From Patescibacteria group bacterium UBA7396 (GTDB lineage: Bacteria; Patescibacteriota; Gracilibacteria; BD1-5; UBA6164), in NCBI GenBank assembly GCA_002470645.1, contig DKNE01000019.1, positions 1 to 30,125 of the forward strand: a DNA stretch of 30,125 bases, given 5' to 3'. The position numbers were made by a program, and so were the translations under genes. The notes under the pieces are model-generated. The model worked only from the letters and a program-made list of their open reading frames with translations, was not told where the DNA came from and did not search any database. Shown piece by piece: positions 10,713 to 19,600 of the stretch. The stretch's first letter is position 1. The number at the start of each line of letters is the position of its first letter.

Positions 10713-11224
10713 TATTTTTTATATTTAGAAAATAAATATATTTCTTCTCATGCTTTTATAGTATCTTGAAAATATGACGTATATTTTGATACATCAAGAT
10801 TGACAAATGTATCACACTCATGTCTTCCTGGAATACGAGTAAGATAAACTTCATCTACAAGATCTTTTTCAAAAACATAATTATAAATACTCGCTCATCC
10901 GATAATAAAAATAGTTTCTATCTCTTCATCTATTTGAGCTTTTTCTATTGCTTTTTCAATACCCGTAAATCCTTCATATATTTCTGATTTTTGAATTTGT
11001 GATGAAATAACAAAATTTTTTCTTCCAGAAAATGGTCTGAATTTTTCAGGAATACTTTCCCAAGTTTTTCTTCCCATAATAAGAGCATTTTGTTTGTCTG
11101 AGTCTTGAGTAAAAGTAGTAATTTCTTTAAAATTTTTAAGATCTGATTTCCAAGGAATATCATTTCATTTTCAAATTCAAAACTCTTCATCTACTGCCAA
11201 AATGGCAATTATTTTTTTATTCAT
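10712..11224 (-). CDS. folA: Dihydrofolate reductase
   Basis: A 170-aa enzyme reducing dihydrofolate to tetrahydrofolate with NADPH; it recycles the dihydrofolate produced by ThyA. Motifs: IIAILAVDEEFGIGKGNDIP with WKSDLKNFKEIT (substrate loop; the family Asp/Glu is in the SDLKNFKE helix), NALIMGRKTWESIP (NADPH site), RKNFVISS, and IETIFIIGGASIYNYVFE (second NADPH glycine pair). Three UGA-Gly codons lie in the first 20 codons. It sits 11 bases after thyA and overlaps the next gene by one base, so thyA-folA-thyX-like form one transcript. Confidence 0.95.
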
Positions 11225-11235
11225 ATTTTTTTATA

Positions 11236-12141
11236 TTAAACAGCAATCGGAGCTTTTATAGCCGGATGAGAAACATAATTTTTCAATTCAAAATCATCGA
11301 TTTTAAAATCAAAAATACTCTTTACATTTTTATTGATTTCAAGTGTTGGAAGAGGAAAAGGTTTTCTTGAAAGTTGTTCTGCAACTTGATCAAAATGATT
11401 GGTATAAATATGCGTATCTCATAGCGTATGAACAAATTCTCCATATTCTAAATCACAAACTTGCGCAATCATCATAGTAAGAAGTGCATACGATGCTATA
11501 TTAAAAGGAACTCATAAAAAAGTATCGGCTGATCTTTGGTATAATTGACAAGAAAGTTTTCCATTTGCCACATAAAATTGAAATAATGTATGACAAGGTG
11601 GAAGTCCTGATTTTGCCATTTCTTCAATTTCTACTGGGTTCCAAGCTGAAACTATCATTCTTCTGCTATCTGGTGAATTTTTTATTTGATTGATAACATT
11701 AGTGATCTGATCAATTCCTCAAAAATCTCTCCATTGTTTTCCATATACTGGACCAAGTTCTCACCATTTTTTAGCAAAATCTGCATCATTTTTAATATTT
11801 TCTATAAATTCTTGAAGTTTATCTGACCACTCTAGCGAATATTTTGGAAAATCTGCTTCTAAATTATTTGCTTTTAAATAAGCTTGAAATGGCCATTCAT
11901 TCCAGATTTTTACGTCATTATCTACTAAATATTTGATATTGGTATCTCCATTTAAAAACCAGATAAGTTCATGAATAATTCCTCTCAAAAACATTTTTTT
12001 TGTTGTAAGAAGAGGAAAACCTTCACTTAAATCAAATCTCATCTGATACCCAAAAATACTTTTGGTTCCAACTCCCGTTCTGTCACTTTTTAAAACTCAT
12101 TTTTCCATAATAGTTGTGAGCAAATCCAAATATTGTTGCAT
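11236..12141 (-). CDS. thyA: Thymidylate synthase, ThyA type
   Basis: A 301-aa enzyme converting dUMP to dTMP with methylenetetrahydrofolate. Motifs in order: SDRTGVGTKSIFGYQMRFDL (phosphate-binding Arg loop), LTTKKMFLRGIIHELIWFLN, GELGPVYGKQWRDFGGIDQI, SRRMIVSAWNP, LPPCHTLFQFYV with catalytic Cys at about residue 183, LYQRSADTFLGVPFNIASYA, and HTLGDTHIYTNH. All catalytic residues appear intact, so this is the working thymidylate synthase. Length is between the E. coli (264) and L. casei (316) forms because of an insert near residues 90-130. First gene of the thy operon, with its own promoter just upstream. Confidence 0.97.
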
Positions 12142-12169
12142 AATTTGATAGTTAAAAATAAACAATTTT

Positions 12170-12197
12170 AGTATAAGGGAAGAGTCAAAAAAATCAA
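12170..12197 (-). promoter_or_regulatory. Promoter of the thyA-folA-thyX-like operon
   Basis: On the minus strand TTGATT (12197-12192), 16-base spacer, TATACT (12175-12170). Transcription would start near 12163, about 22 bases before the thyA ATG. Confidence 0.55.
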
Positions 12198-12204
12198 AAT
12201 CTTT

Positions 12205-12233
12205 TTGCAAAAAATGAAAATTTCAGATATAAT
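12205..12233 (+). promoter_or_regulatory. Promoter of the Asn-rich small protein gene
   Basis: TTGCAA (12205-12210), 17-base spacer, TATAAT (12228-12233). It fires away from the thyA promoter, so the two face back to back within 65 bases. Confidence 0.65.
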
Positions 12234-12262
12234 TGAAGTATCTTAATTATTTATTATAGGGT

Positions 12263-12625
12263 ATGTCTCCAGAAACAAAAAATTTTGAAAATTATGAAAA
12301 ACAATCCGATACTCCTAAGAATACAAATACTTCTGCTGAAAATTTTACCACTTTTGTAAATACAAAAAAAGAAATTCAGTCATTAGAACAAAATGACCCT
12401 TCTAATATACCAACTGATGAAGATTTTGAAAAAGCATTTGATTCAGTCGTTCCCGCTGGAAAAAAATTATGAACAGAAAATAAAAATGTGCAACCAAAAG
12501 TTACTTTTTCAGAAAAAAAATATTATAATGGCTGAAACAATGTAAATATTTGAAACAATATAAATTTTGGAAATATAAACCAAAACAATCCGAATGGTTC
12601 TATAAATATCTGAATAAAAAAGTAA
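12263..12625 (+). CDS. Hypothetical Asn/Gly-rich small protein
   Basis: A 120-aa protein I do not recognise. The N-terminal 75 residues are polar and acidic (MSPETKNFENYEKQSDTPKN, TDEDFEKAFDSVVPAGKKL). The C-terminal 35 are Asn/Gly/Ile rich with a loose repeat (GNNVNIGNNINFGNINQNNP) and four UGA-Gly codons. No signal peptide or membrane segment is visible, so it looks soluble and partly disordered. It has its own promoter and terminator and is monocistronic between divergent thyA and convergent ychF. The Asn-repeat tail could be an assembly or low-complexity segment; that is inference. Confidence 0.7.
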
Positions 12626-12654
12626 AAAACTCAAGATATTCCATCTTGAGTTTT
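12626..12654. terminator. Terminator between the Asn-rich gene and ychF
   Basis: AAAACTCAAGAT, loop ATTCC, ATCTTGAGTTTT: a perfect 12-bp stem, serving the convergent genes on both sides. Confidence 0.85.
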
Positions 12655-12655
12655 A

Positions 12656-13732
12656 TTAACTACTAAATTTAAATAACATTACATCCCCATCTTTCACGAT
12701 ATAATCTTTCCCTTGTAAACTTACTTTTGCTTTTTCTCTTGCTCCAGACCATCCACCAAATTCTACCAAATCAGCCCAGTTTACTACGTCTGCTTTGATA
12801 AATCATTTCTCAAAATCAGTATGAATTACTCCAGCTGCTTGTGGTGCAGTTGCTCAAACTGGAATCGTCCAAGCTCTTACTTCTTTTTCTCCAGCTGTAA
12901 AATAATATTGTAATCCTAAAGCATCATACGAAGCTTTAATCAGATTATCAAGTCCAGTAGTTATGAGTCCCATTTCTTCTAAAAATTCTTTTCTTTCTTG
13001 TTCTGACATTTCGATCATATCAGCTTCAAGTTTTGCACAAATTGGAACTACTTTTGTTTTTTTCACTCCAATAATTTCACGCAATTTTTCTTCTGGAGTG
13101 TCCATCATTTCTTCTGAAACATTCACAGCATACACAAATTTTTTATTTGTTAAAAGATGTAAATCATCAAAATATTCTTGTTCATCTTCACTAATCATAT
13201 CGATTGCTAATTTTCATTCATTTAAATCTTTAAAAACTCTTTCATATACTGCTTGTGCAACGGCTGCTTCTTTATTGGCTCTGGCTTTTTTAGCATTATC
13301 ATTGACTCTTCTCCCAAGTGTATCAATATCAGCTAAAATAAGTTCTGAATTAATAACTTCAATATCTCTTTTTGGATCTACATTTCCTGAAACGTGAATA
13401 ATATCATCGTTTTGAAAAACTCTTACTACTTGTAAAATAGCATCTGCTTCTCTGATATTGGCAAGAAATTTATTTCCAAGTCCTTCTCATTTTGAAGCTC
13501 CTTCAACTATTCCAGCAATATCAATAAATTCACAAGTCGCAGGAATTACTTTTTGTCCATTTACTGCTACTCTAATTTTTTCCAGTCTTTCATCGTTTAC
13601 ATTTACCATTCCGATATTTGGTTCAATCGTACAAAATGGGAAATTTGCAGCTTCAGCAGCATAATTTTTTGTCAAAGCATTAAATAAAGTTGATTTTCCT
13701 ACGTTTGGAAGTCAAACAATTCCTACCTTCAT
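12656..13732 (-). CDS. ychF: Ribosome-associated GTPase/ATPase YchF
   Basis: A 358-aa Obg-family P-loop protein. It begins MKVGIVGLPNVGKSTLFNAL (G1), then the switch region NFPFCTIEPNIGMVNV, G3 in FIDIAGIVEGASKGEGLGNK, the TGS-domain end of the protein, and the C-terminus GKDYIVKDGDVMLFKFSS, as in E. coli YchF (363 aa). YchF prefers ATP over GTP and acts at the ribosome and in stress response. The ATG at 13732 gives the canonical MKVGIVG start; the ATG 8 bases upstream is out of frame. It is divergent from the M3 peptidase gene. Confidence 0.96.
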
Positions 13733-13794
13733 TTTCTCATATTTAAAAAATAATTTTGCTTATTATATGAAAAATTATTGAAAGTAAAAAAGTT

Positions 13795-13822
13795 TTGAAA
13801 GATTTGGTTTTTTAGTTACAAT
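13795..13822 (+). promoter_or_regulatory. Promoter of the M3 oligopeptidase gene
   Basis: TTGAAA (13795-13800), 16-base spacer, TACAAT (13817-13822). Transcription would start near 13829, 27 bases before the ATG. Confidence 0.5.
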
Positions 13823-13855
13823 TTGAAAATAAATATTTGTTTACAATAAAAAATT

Positions 13856-15853
13856 ATGACAACAGAAGAAAGAAAACAAAAAATCCTACAAGAAATACAA
13901 AAAAATGAATTTCCAAATGTAGCATTTTTGTACGAAAAAGAAAGTTTAGCACTTTTTGAAGAGATTTTAAAAGAACTTTTGATAAAAGAAAAAGAAAAAT
14001 TTCAAAAAATTATTTCTACACCAAAAGAAGAAATAAAATTTAGTGATTTTCAAGATTTTGATTGACTCAGATATTTATTTATGCTTTTAAATCATATTGA
14101 TATGGTTGATAAATCTGACTTAACTCAAAAAATAATTGAAGATTTTGAACCTCTCTACACTGATTTTTCAAATGAAACCACCTTTAGTCTTCCCTATTAT
14201 GAAAGAATACTTACAGTTTTGGCAAATGAAAAACTTGATAATGAACAAAAAAGAATTTTAGAACTCGAAAAAAAGTCTTTTGAACTCAATGGAATTAATT
14301 TAGAAAAAAACATTCAAGAAGAAATCAAGAAAATAAATCTTGAACTTTCAAAACTTTCTCTTGATTTTCAAAACAATATTATTGCTTCAAAAAATAAATT
14401 TCTCTATCATATTTCAAGTATTGATGCTATAAAAGAACTTCCTGAATCAACTCTTGAAAATACAAGAAAAAGAGCCGAAAAAGAACAAAAAACTTGATAT
14501 CTTTTTGATGCTGACCCAACAGCTTTTTGAGATATTATGGAATATTGTCAGGATGAAAATATAAGAAAAGATTTTAGTGAAGCTAGAAATTGCTTTGCTA
14601 CTGAAAACGAAAATGATAATACAAAAGTCGTGTTACAAATACTTAAACTCAAAGAAAAAAAAGCAAAACTTATGGGATATCAAAATTACTGTGAAGTTTC
14701 TCTTGCAACAAAAATGGCAAAAGATCCAAAAGTAGTTTTTGAACTTTTAGAATGAATTACTAGGAAAGCGAAGCAAAAAGCACAAATAGAAATAGAAGAA
14801 CTCAAAAATCATTTTGGATTATCAAAATTACAATCTTGGGATAGTGCTTATTATTCAAGAAAATTAAAGCAAGAAAAATACTGACTTGATGAAAAAGAAC
14901 TCAAAAAATATTTCGAATATGAAAATGTAAAAAATTATTTATTTGATTTTATTTCTACTTTTTATGGAATAGAAATGAAACAAATTCAAACGCAAACCTA
15001 TCATCCAGATGCTCTTTTATTTGAAGTTTATAAAGATGGAAAATTAATTTCATATTATTTACTCGATCCATTTTATAGAAGTACCAAAAGACCGTGAGCT
15101 TGGGCAGATAATCCAAGAGGAAGATTTGGTGAAAAAGTGCCTTTTATTGTGAATGTTTGTAATTTTCAAAAACAAGACTCAAATACACTTTTAACTATGA
15201 GAGATGTAGAAACTTTATTTCATGAATTTGGACATGCACTTCACGAAATGTTATCAGAAAGCCAATATAGTGATTTAAGTGGGTTCAATGTAGAATGGGA
15301 TTTTGTAGAACTTCCAAGTCAATTACATGAAAATTGGGTAAGTACGAGAGAAAGTTTGGAAAAACTTGGGAAACATTTTGAAACTGGAGAAAAAATTCCA
15401 AAAGAAATGCTTGATACGCTTGATACTCTAAAAACATATATGAGCTGACTTTTTACTTTAAGACAAAATGAATTTGCATTACTAGATATGAAACTCTATA
15501 GTGAAAAAGCTCCTGAAACAGTAGAAGAACTTGATGAAAAAGCATTGAAAATAGCAAATGAAATTTCTCTTTTTACAAGAGATGAAAATTATAAAATGTA
15601 TGCGAGTTTTTGACATATTTTTGGTGGATGATATGCGGCTTGATATTATAGTTATATGTGGGCTGAGCTTTTAGAAGCTGATGTATTTGAGAGAATTTAC
15701 GAATTATGAATGTTTGATAGAAATGTGGGAGAAAAATTTATTTCAACTATTTTAGGACAATGAACGAGAAAAGAAGCTGGAGAATTATTTAGAGATTTTA
15801 TGGGAAGAGAATTATCAAGTGTTGCTTTTATGAAAAGAAAATGATTTATGTAA
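13856..15853 (+). CDS. prlC: M3-family zinc oligopeptidase (PrlC/Dcp-like)
   Basis: A 665-aa cytoplasmic thermolysin-fold metallopeptidase that degrades short peptides. The zinc site is FHEFGHALH: His456, Glu457, His460, with Glu485 in DFVELPSQ as third ligand. Downstream come HIFGGGYAAGYYSYMWAELL (substrate-binding Gly/Tyr loop; Gly partly UGA) and EADVFERIYE, typical of the OpdA/PrlC/Dcp subgroup; the first 400 residues are the helical channel region. Length is close to E. coli PrlC (680 aa). Starts MTTEERKQK at the first ATG after its promoter. No signal peptide. The prlC label is by similarity; the subfamily member is not certain. Confidence 0.93.
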
Positions 15854-15884
15854 GAAAAAAACTACCTGGATTGGTAGTTTTTTA
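15854..15884. terminator. Terminator between the M3 peptidase and HNH genes
   Basis: ACTACC, loop TGGATT, GGTAGT, with flanking A-run and T-run extending the stem. Shared by two convergent genes; it overlaps the HNH gene stop codon. Confidence 0.8.
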
Positions 15885-16964
15885 TTTTCCACTTTTTACT
15901 CTATTACAATTTTTACACAGCATTTGGCAGTTTTCTGAAATAGTTTTTCCACCTAAACTCCAAGGAGTGATATGGTCAGCTTCCATTTCATTTATCTCAA
16001 AATGATTTTTACAATGTATGCAAATCCCCTTTTGTTTTTCATAAGTTTCTCTTTTTTGGTTTGGTGTAAAGGCTCTGATACTGAGATATTTTTCATTTCT
16101 CGTGAGTACATATTCATAGATTCAAGACTTTTTTGTAACATCTTCATCTTGCATAAGTTTGGTAATTTCAGTTTCCAGTTTACTCGCATCAAAAAATGTA
16201 TTTTTAAACTGATTATAAAGAGTTCAAAACTGTACTCATTTTATCTCTTTTCTGTAGTTTGGAAAGGTTACTTTTACCCAATTTATGACATTTTGAAAAT
16301 ATTGCCATAATTCGTTTGCATTTTCATCGTGTTGATGTTTTGCCATATACTCTTCAATATTTCAGGCAGAAATCCGTTCAAGAGTTGTTTCTAAATAATC
16401 CTGTCTTATGGGTGAGCCATTTAAATAATCACTGGAAATATTATAAGCCGGGCAAGAAGTTTTTGAAAAATATTTTTTTGCGTCTGTCAGCCATGTTCAC
16501 GTATAAATTGCGTTTCTTAATTCTTGGTCTGTGAGTTTTTCTCCAGCAATGTTTATAGTTTTAAACCAATCAAGTTTTTCTTTGTCGGTTCACTCACAGA
16601 TATAAATCATCAGTTTATAGTTTAATATTTGCTCTTGTTCTGTATCAGTCAAGTTATGAAAATATTGGTAATCAAGTGAATATTTTCCGTCAATATATTC
16701 GCAAATACTGATAGTTCTTTGTTGTCAGTCTAGGACTTCAAAAGTTCAGTCTGAGTTTTTTACCCAGTACATCACATTGAGTGGAAAGTTTTTTCTCACG
16801 GTTTCTATAACTGCGTTTCTTTGCGAGTCTTTGTATACAAATTCTCTTTGGTATTTTGGGCGAATGTTTAGGAGTCAAGAGTATCAAGTGACTCATTCTT
16901 CTTGGTTGTTTTTGTAATTTTTTGCGATTTCTCTGATGGAGATTTCTTGGAGGTGGATTTTCAT
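15882..16964 (-). CDS. DUF262 plus HNH endonuclease protein (GmrSD-like)
   Basis: A 360-aa protein. The N-terminal DUF262 domain (ParB/Srx-like fold) shows IRPKYQREFVYKDSQRNAVI and VLDGQQRT with the DGQQR motif at residues 79-83, needed for nucleotide-dependent activity in GmrS and related proteins. The middle is helical. The C-terminal 50 residues form a zinc-type HNH nuclease: CIHCKNHF, ADHITPWSLGGKTISENCQM, LCKNCNRVKSGK. Related proteins act in type IV restriction and other phage defence. It sits 153 bases downstream of a putative adenine methyltransferase on the same strand, at the start of a defence-type island. Its UGA-Gly codons show that it is adapted to the host code. Confidence 0.88.
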
Positions 16965-17002
16965 AGGTAAATAAATTAAAAATTAAAGTGTTTTCTATTC
17001 TT

Positions 17003-17020
17003 ACTTTTGTGACCAAAAGT
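17003..17020. repeat. Small palindrome upstream of the DUF262-HNH gene
   Basis: ACTTTTG, loop TGAC, CAAAAGT, followed by a further CAAAAGT copy at 17024-17030. It lies in the leader of the DUF262-HNH gene. Possible operator or structural element; function not known. Confidence 0.5.
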
Positions 17021-17031
17021 AAGCAAAAGTC

Positions 17032-17104
17032 TTGAGGGGGACAAAGTTCAGCTGGCAAATTTTATTTTTTCTATAAACTACTCACTAGATGTTGTCCCCC
17101 TCAA
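17032..17104. repeat. 13-bp G/C-rich inverted repeat in an AT-rich gap
   Basis: TTGAGGGGGACAA (17032-17044) and its exact reverse complement TTGTCCCCCTCAA (17092-17104), 47 bases apart, between the methyltransferase stop and the DUF262-HNH start. Its G/C runs stand out against the AT-rich surroundings. It could be a stem in the intergenic RNA or the ends of a small mobile or palindromic element. Confidence 0.7.
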
Positions 17105-17117
17105 ACTCCCTTGTGAC

Positions 17118-18104
17118 TTATAAGTTTTGAGAGTTGATTTTTTTGTTTTTGATAACAACTCTTATATAAAGTGGTTTTCAGTTTATTTGTGATAAATATT
17201 TTCATCTTGTTTCTTCAGTTGGTCAATCTAAGATACTATAGCGATTGAGTCAGTCTATTATTTCAAATTGTTCTGGATTATAATTATTTAAAAATGTTAG
17301 TGGAACTCACATTTTCCCTGAATAATCAACTGGAATATCTTTTACTTTATCTATATTTATAGCATCATAATTATCATATTTTTGATATTCTTTTTCATTG
17401 TAGTTTTTATATAAAATCAAATCTTCATGTCTTTTTGAGATTTCTAAATTTGTATACCAACTTATTGCTGGAACTATTCAGTATTTCTTTCAAGTTTCAT
17501 CTATTCTTGACCACTTTTCATAATCATCCGAAAGTCTAAATTCCATAGTTTTGTTTGCATTGTATCAAAGCCAAATTTTATTTTCTTTTATAATTTTGAA
17601 AATTTCTTTATATGTTATAGCATTATTATTTCAAATAATTACAAATTTTTTCTCATATTCAAAAAGCTGTGCCACATATTCACGAAAAAGTGAAAAAGGT
17701 GGATTTGTGATGATGATATCAGACTCTTTTAAAAGTTCTATACATTCGGGACTTCTAAAGTCTCAGTTTTGTTTCAAAGGAGTTTTTGTTGTATCACTTA
17801 AATTTATTTTTCAATCGTCGTTTAAATCAAGTCATCTGGATATTTCTAGTTTATAGCTTGGTTTTTCCGTTTCATAGTGGGTGGCTATAAGTTTTTTTAA
17901 TCATAAGTGATTGAAGTTTAAAGCAAAATATTTGAAAAAATTGCTTTCTTCTGGATCATCACAATTACAAAAGATAGTTTTTCATTTAAAATGTTCTTTG
18001 TAGTGTCAGAGTTCTTTTTCTATATCTGAAAGTTGAGTGTAAAATTCGTCATTTTTGGCTTTGTTTGCCTTGCGAAGATTGGAGTTTCAAGATTTTTTTG
18101 TCAT
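17118..18104 (-). CDS. Adenine-specific DNA methyltransferase, EcoRI-methylase type
   Basis: A 328-aa N6-adenine methyltransferase. The N-terminus KNDEFYTQLSDIEKELGHYK and KTIFCNCDDPEESNFFKYFA, GLKKLIATHYE, and the catalytic motif IV SDIIITNPPF (NPPF at 134-137) are the layout of the EcoRI methylase family (PF13651). The C-terminus has YIRVVIKNKK. Length matches M.EcoRI (326 aa). It could protect the host from a cognate nuclease; the nearest candidate is the DUF262-HNH protein downstream. It may instead be an orphan methylase. The target sequence cannot be read from the sequence. Several glycines are UGA, so it is adapted to code 25. Confidence 0.88.
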
Positions 18105-18110
18105 AAAAAA

Positions 18111-18131
18111 GCATATTATGAAATAATATGC
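18111..18131. repeat. Hairpin just upstream of the methyltransferase start
   Basis: GCATATTAT, loop GAA, ATAATATGC: a perfect 9-bp stem 6 bases upstream of the ATG. In the mRNA leader it could limit ribosome access to the methyltransferase. Confidence 0.6.
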
Positions 18132-18140
18132 CAAAATGAA

Positions 18141-18162
18141 TCACTGTGGGAAGTGATTTTTT
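18141..18162. terminator. Weak terminator-like hairpin, 18141-18162
   Basis: TCACT, loop GTGGGA or GTGGG, AGTGA followed by a T-run on the plus strand. Neighbouring genes run the other way, so its T-run faces plus-strand transcription, possibly a non-coding transcript from the structured region. Confidence 0.4.
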
Positions 18163-18170
18163 AAAAATAG

Positions 18171-18320
18171 AGAGTGTTTTAGCAAACAAAAAAGGGCAAC
18201 TTAGCTAACTCTAATGTTCGCCAAAACACCCTCAACTATTGAAAATCAAAAAGAAGAGCTAGAGCAACTAAGTTGCCCTTCACTAATTTTCAATAATTTA
18301 GATTTGGGTATTTTGGCGAA
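18171..18320. other. Structured intergenic region with nested and crossing inverted repeats
   Basis: Three long complementary pairs lie here. A: 18192-18204 (AAGGGCAACTTAG) with 18268-18280, 13 bp perfect. B: 18217-18231 (TTCGCCAAAACACCC) with 18306-18320, 14 of 15. C: 18237-18246 with 18286-18295, 10 bp perfect. C nests in B, but A crosses both, as in a pseudoknot. 18171-18180 (AGAGTGTTTT) can also pair with 18223-18232, so arm B-left has two exclusive partners. It separates the CBASS operon and methyltransferase genes. It may be a non-coding RNA, a switch, or a recombination site; no coding sequence is seen. Confidence 0.6.
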
Positions 18321-18363
18321 TTTAGTTTAGTAAAAAAGCTAGAATTTGCAAGTTTTGAAGAAA

Positions 18364-18390
18364 AAAACTAAACTTTTAAAAGTTTAGTTT
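18364..18390. terminator. Terminator of the CBASS-like operon
   Basis: AAACTAAACTTTT/AAAAGTTTAGTTT is a near-perfect palindrome directly after the effector stop codon on the minus strand, flanked by A- and T-runs. Confidence 0.7.
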
Positions 18391-18391
18391 T

Positions 18392-18934
18392 TTATTTATT
18401 GTTGTATAGAGACATTATTGCATATATATCACTTAAAAGTCTAAATGGTGAATTTGGTGTCAAATATCAATTTTTATCTATTAATCTTTTATGTTCATTA
18501 GTTGCAAAGTTTTCCGTACCTTTACAATAAAATATAACTGGAACTCATTCTTGCTTAGCTCTTCAAATAATATTATCTTTAAAATCCTCATTAATCTTAT
18601 TTGGGATATAAAATACTATAACTAATGAACTTTTCGAAAGTTTATTTAAAGAATGATATCATTTTAAAACTATAATATTTTTTTTAGGAAAAATACTATT
18701 TTTTATTATAGAAATTTCTTCACTCATATAATCCTCACTTTCATCAGGTAATAATATATAAATTTTTTTTGATAAGTTAGAATATAAATTCCAATGCATC
18801 CTGACTTTTGGGAAAAGGTAGTATAAAAACACTCATAATATTCATAATATAATACCTCATATTTCTAACCAATTTCTTATATTTGTTGATAATGTCGAAT
18901 TATCTGTTACTATTGCTAATATTTCTCAAGTCAT
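18392..18934 (-). CDS. One-helix membrane protein with a Rossmann/TIR-like domain, candidate CBASS effector
   Basis: A 180-aa protein. One hydrophobic helix at about residues 23-41 (LEIGGIILGILGVFLYYLF) is followed by a basic stop (PKVRMHW). The C-terminal 120 residues alternate strand and helix: KIYILLPDESED, KNIIVLKGYH, SSLVIVFYIPNKINEDF, GRAKQEGVPVIFYCKGT and SPFRLLSDIYAIMSLY. This fits a flavodoxin/TIR-like fold; I cannot name the family. It is the third gene after a CD-NTase and an E2-like gene, starting 3 bases after the E2 stop, the slot where CBASS encodes its killer protein. Inferred role: membrane effector switched on by a cyclic nucleotide. No catalytic residue assigned. Confidence 0.6.
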
Positions 18935-18937
18935 ATT

Positions 18938-19600
18938 TTAAATTTTAGTAAATAATTTTGTATGTTTTAAAACATATGACTTTAATTTTTTAAATCATTT
19001 TTTAGCTTTTGAAGAAAATTTTAAATTATTTAAAATATCTTCCATTTTATTATTTGAATAAAAAATATTCTTTATTTCTTTTATTGATAATTTACCTAAT
19101 TCTTTTTTAAAAAGACTTAATCATAATAAATAATCATTTTTAGAAATATTGTTATTTGTCATATATTCAAAAGTTCATTCAATTCAGTGTCAATATTCCC
19201 AAAGGAATTTTCAATGTTTAATATTATAAGATTGATTATATAAGAAAGGGATTATTAATTCTTCTATTATAAATTGAAAAGTTTTATTCTTATATTTATT
19301 TTCATATAAAGTATGAGTCAAACAAAATTTTCAATCTTCATATATATGAAAATTCATTCCTCTTTTTAAGTTTCAATTTATTTCAAAAACTTCTGGGAAT
19401 TTATTTTGAAAAAATCTAACTTCTATTTCATACTTTCACTTTAATAAATTTTCTCATCCTCAATTAATAGTAAATATTTTTTTTACTTCATCATAACTAG
19501 CAGAAAAATTTATAACTCATTTTAATAAATTATCTCAACATATTGTTAATCAAGAATATTTTTCTTTAATAAAATCTTTATCTTCTTTAGTTAATAGCAT
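18938..19600 (-). CDS. Prokaryotic E2-like (ubiquitin-conjugating fold) protein, CBASS type
   Basis: A 220-aa protein resembling stand-alone E2-like proteins of short type II CBASS. Starts MLLTKEDKDFIKEKYSGLTI. Then come YEIEVRFFQNKFPEVFEING (strand block and FP motif of E2 folds), MNFHIYEDGKFCLTH with His85 and candidate catalytic Cys93, and IIPFLYNQSYNIKHGKFLWE plus YGHGIEGTFEYM, a block I associate with this family. In such systems the E2 conjugates the CD-NTase C-terminus and primes it. No E1 or JAB gene is adjacent. Its start overlaps the CD-NTase end by 14 bases, implying translational coupling. UGA-Gly codons are frequent (for example three within INGGGEN and nearby). Confidence 0.75.

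Noticed and set aside
12170..12188. TTGACT with TATACT as the thyA promoter
   Set aside because: Spacing is only 7 bases; the TTGATT 16 bases from the same -10 fits better.
16738..17058. An ORF of 106 codons across the DUF262-HNH N-terminus and the inverted repeat
   Set aside because: It runs in another frame through a clearly coding DUF262 region and its sequence has no protein-like pattern; a shadow reading.
18105..18391. CRISPR array or integron attC site in the structured region
   Set aside because: The repeats are inverted pairs, not equally spaced direct repeats, and no integron core sites were found.
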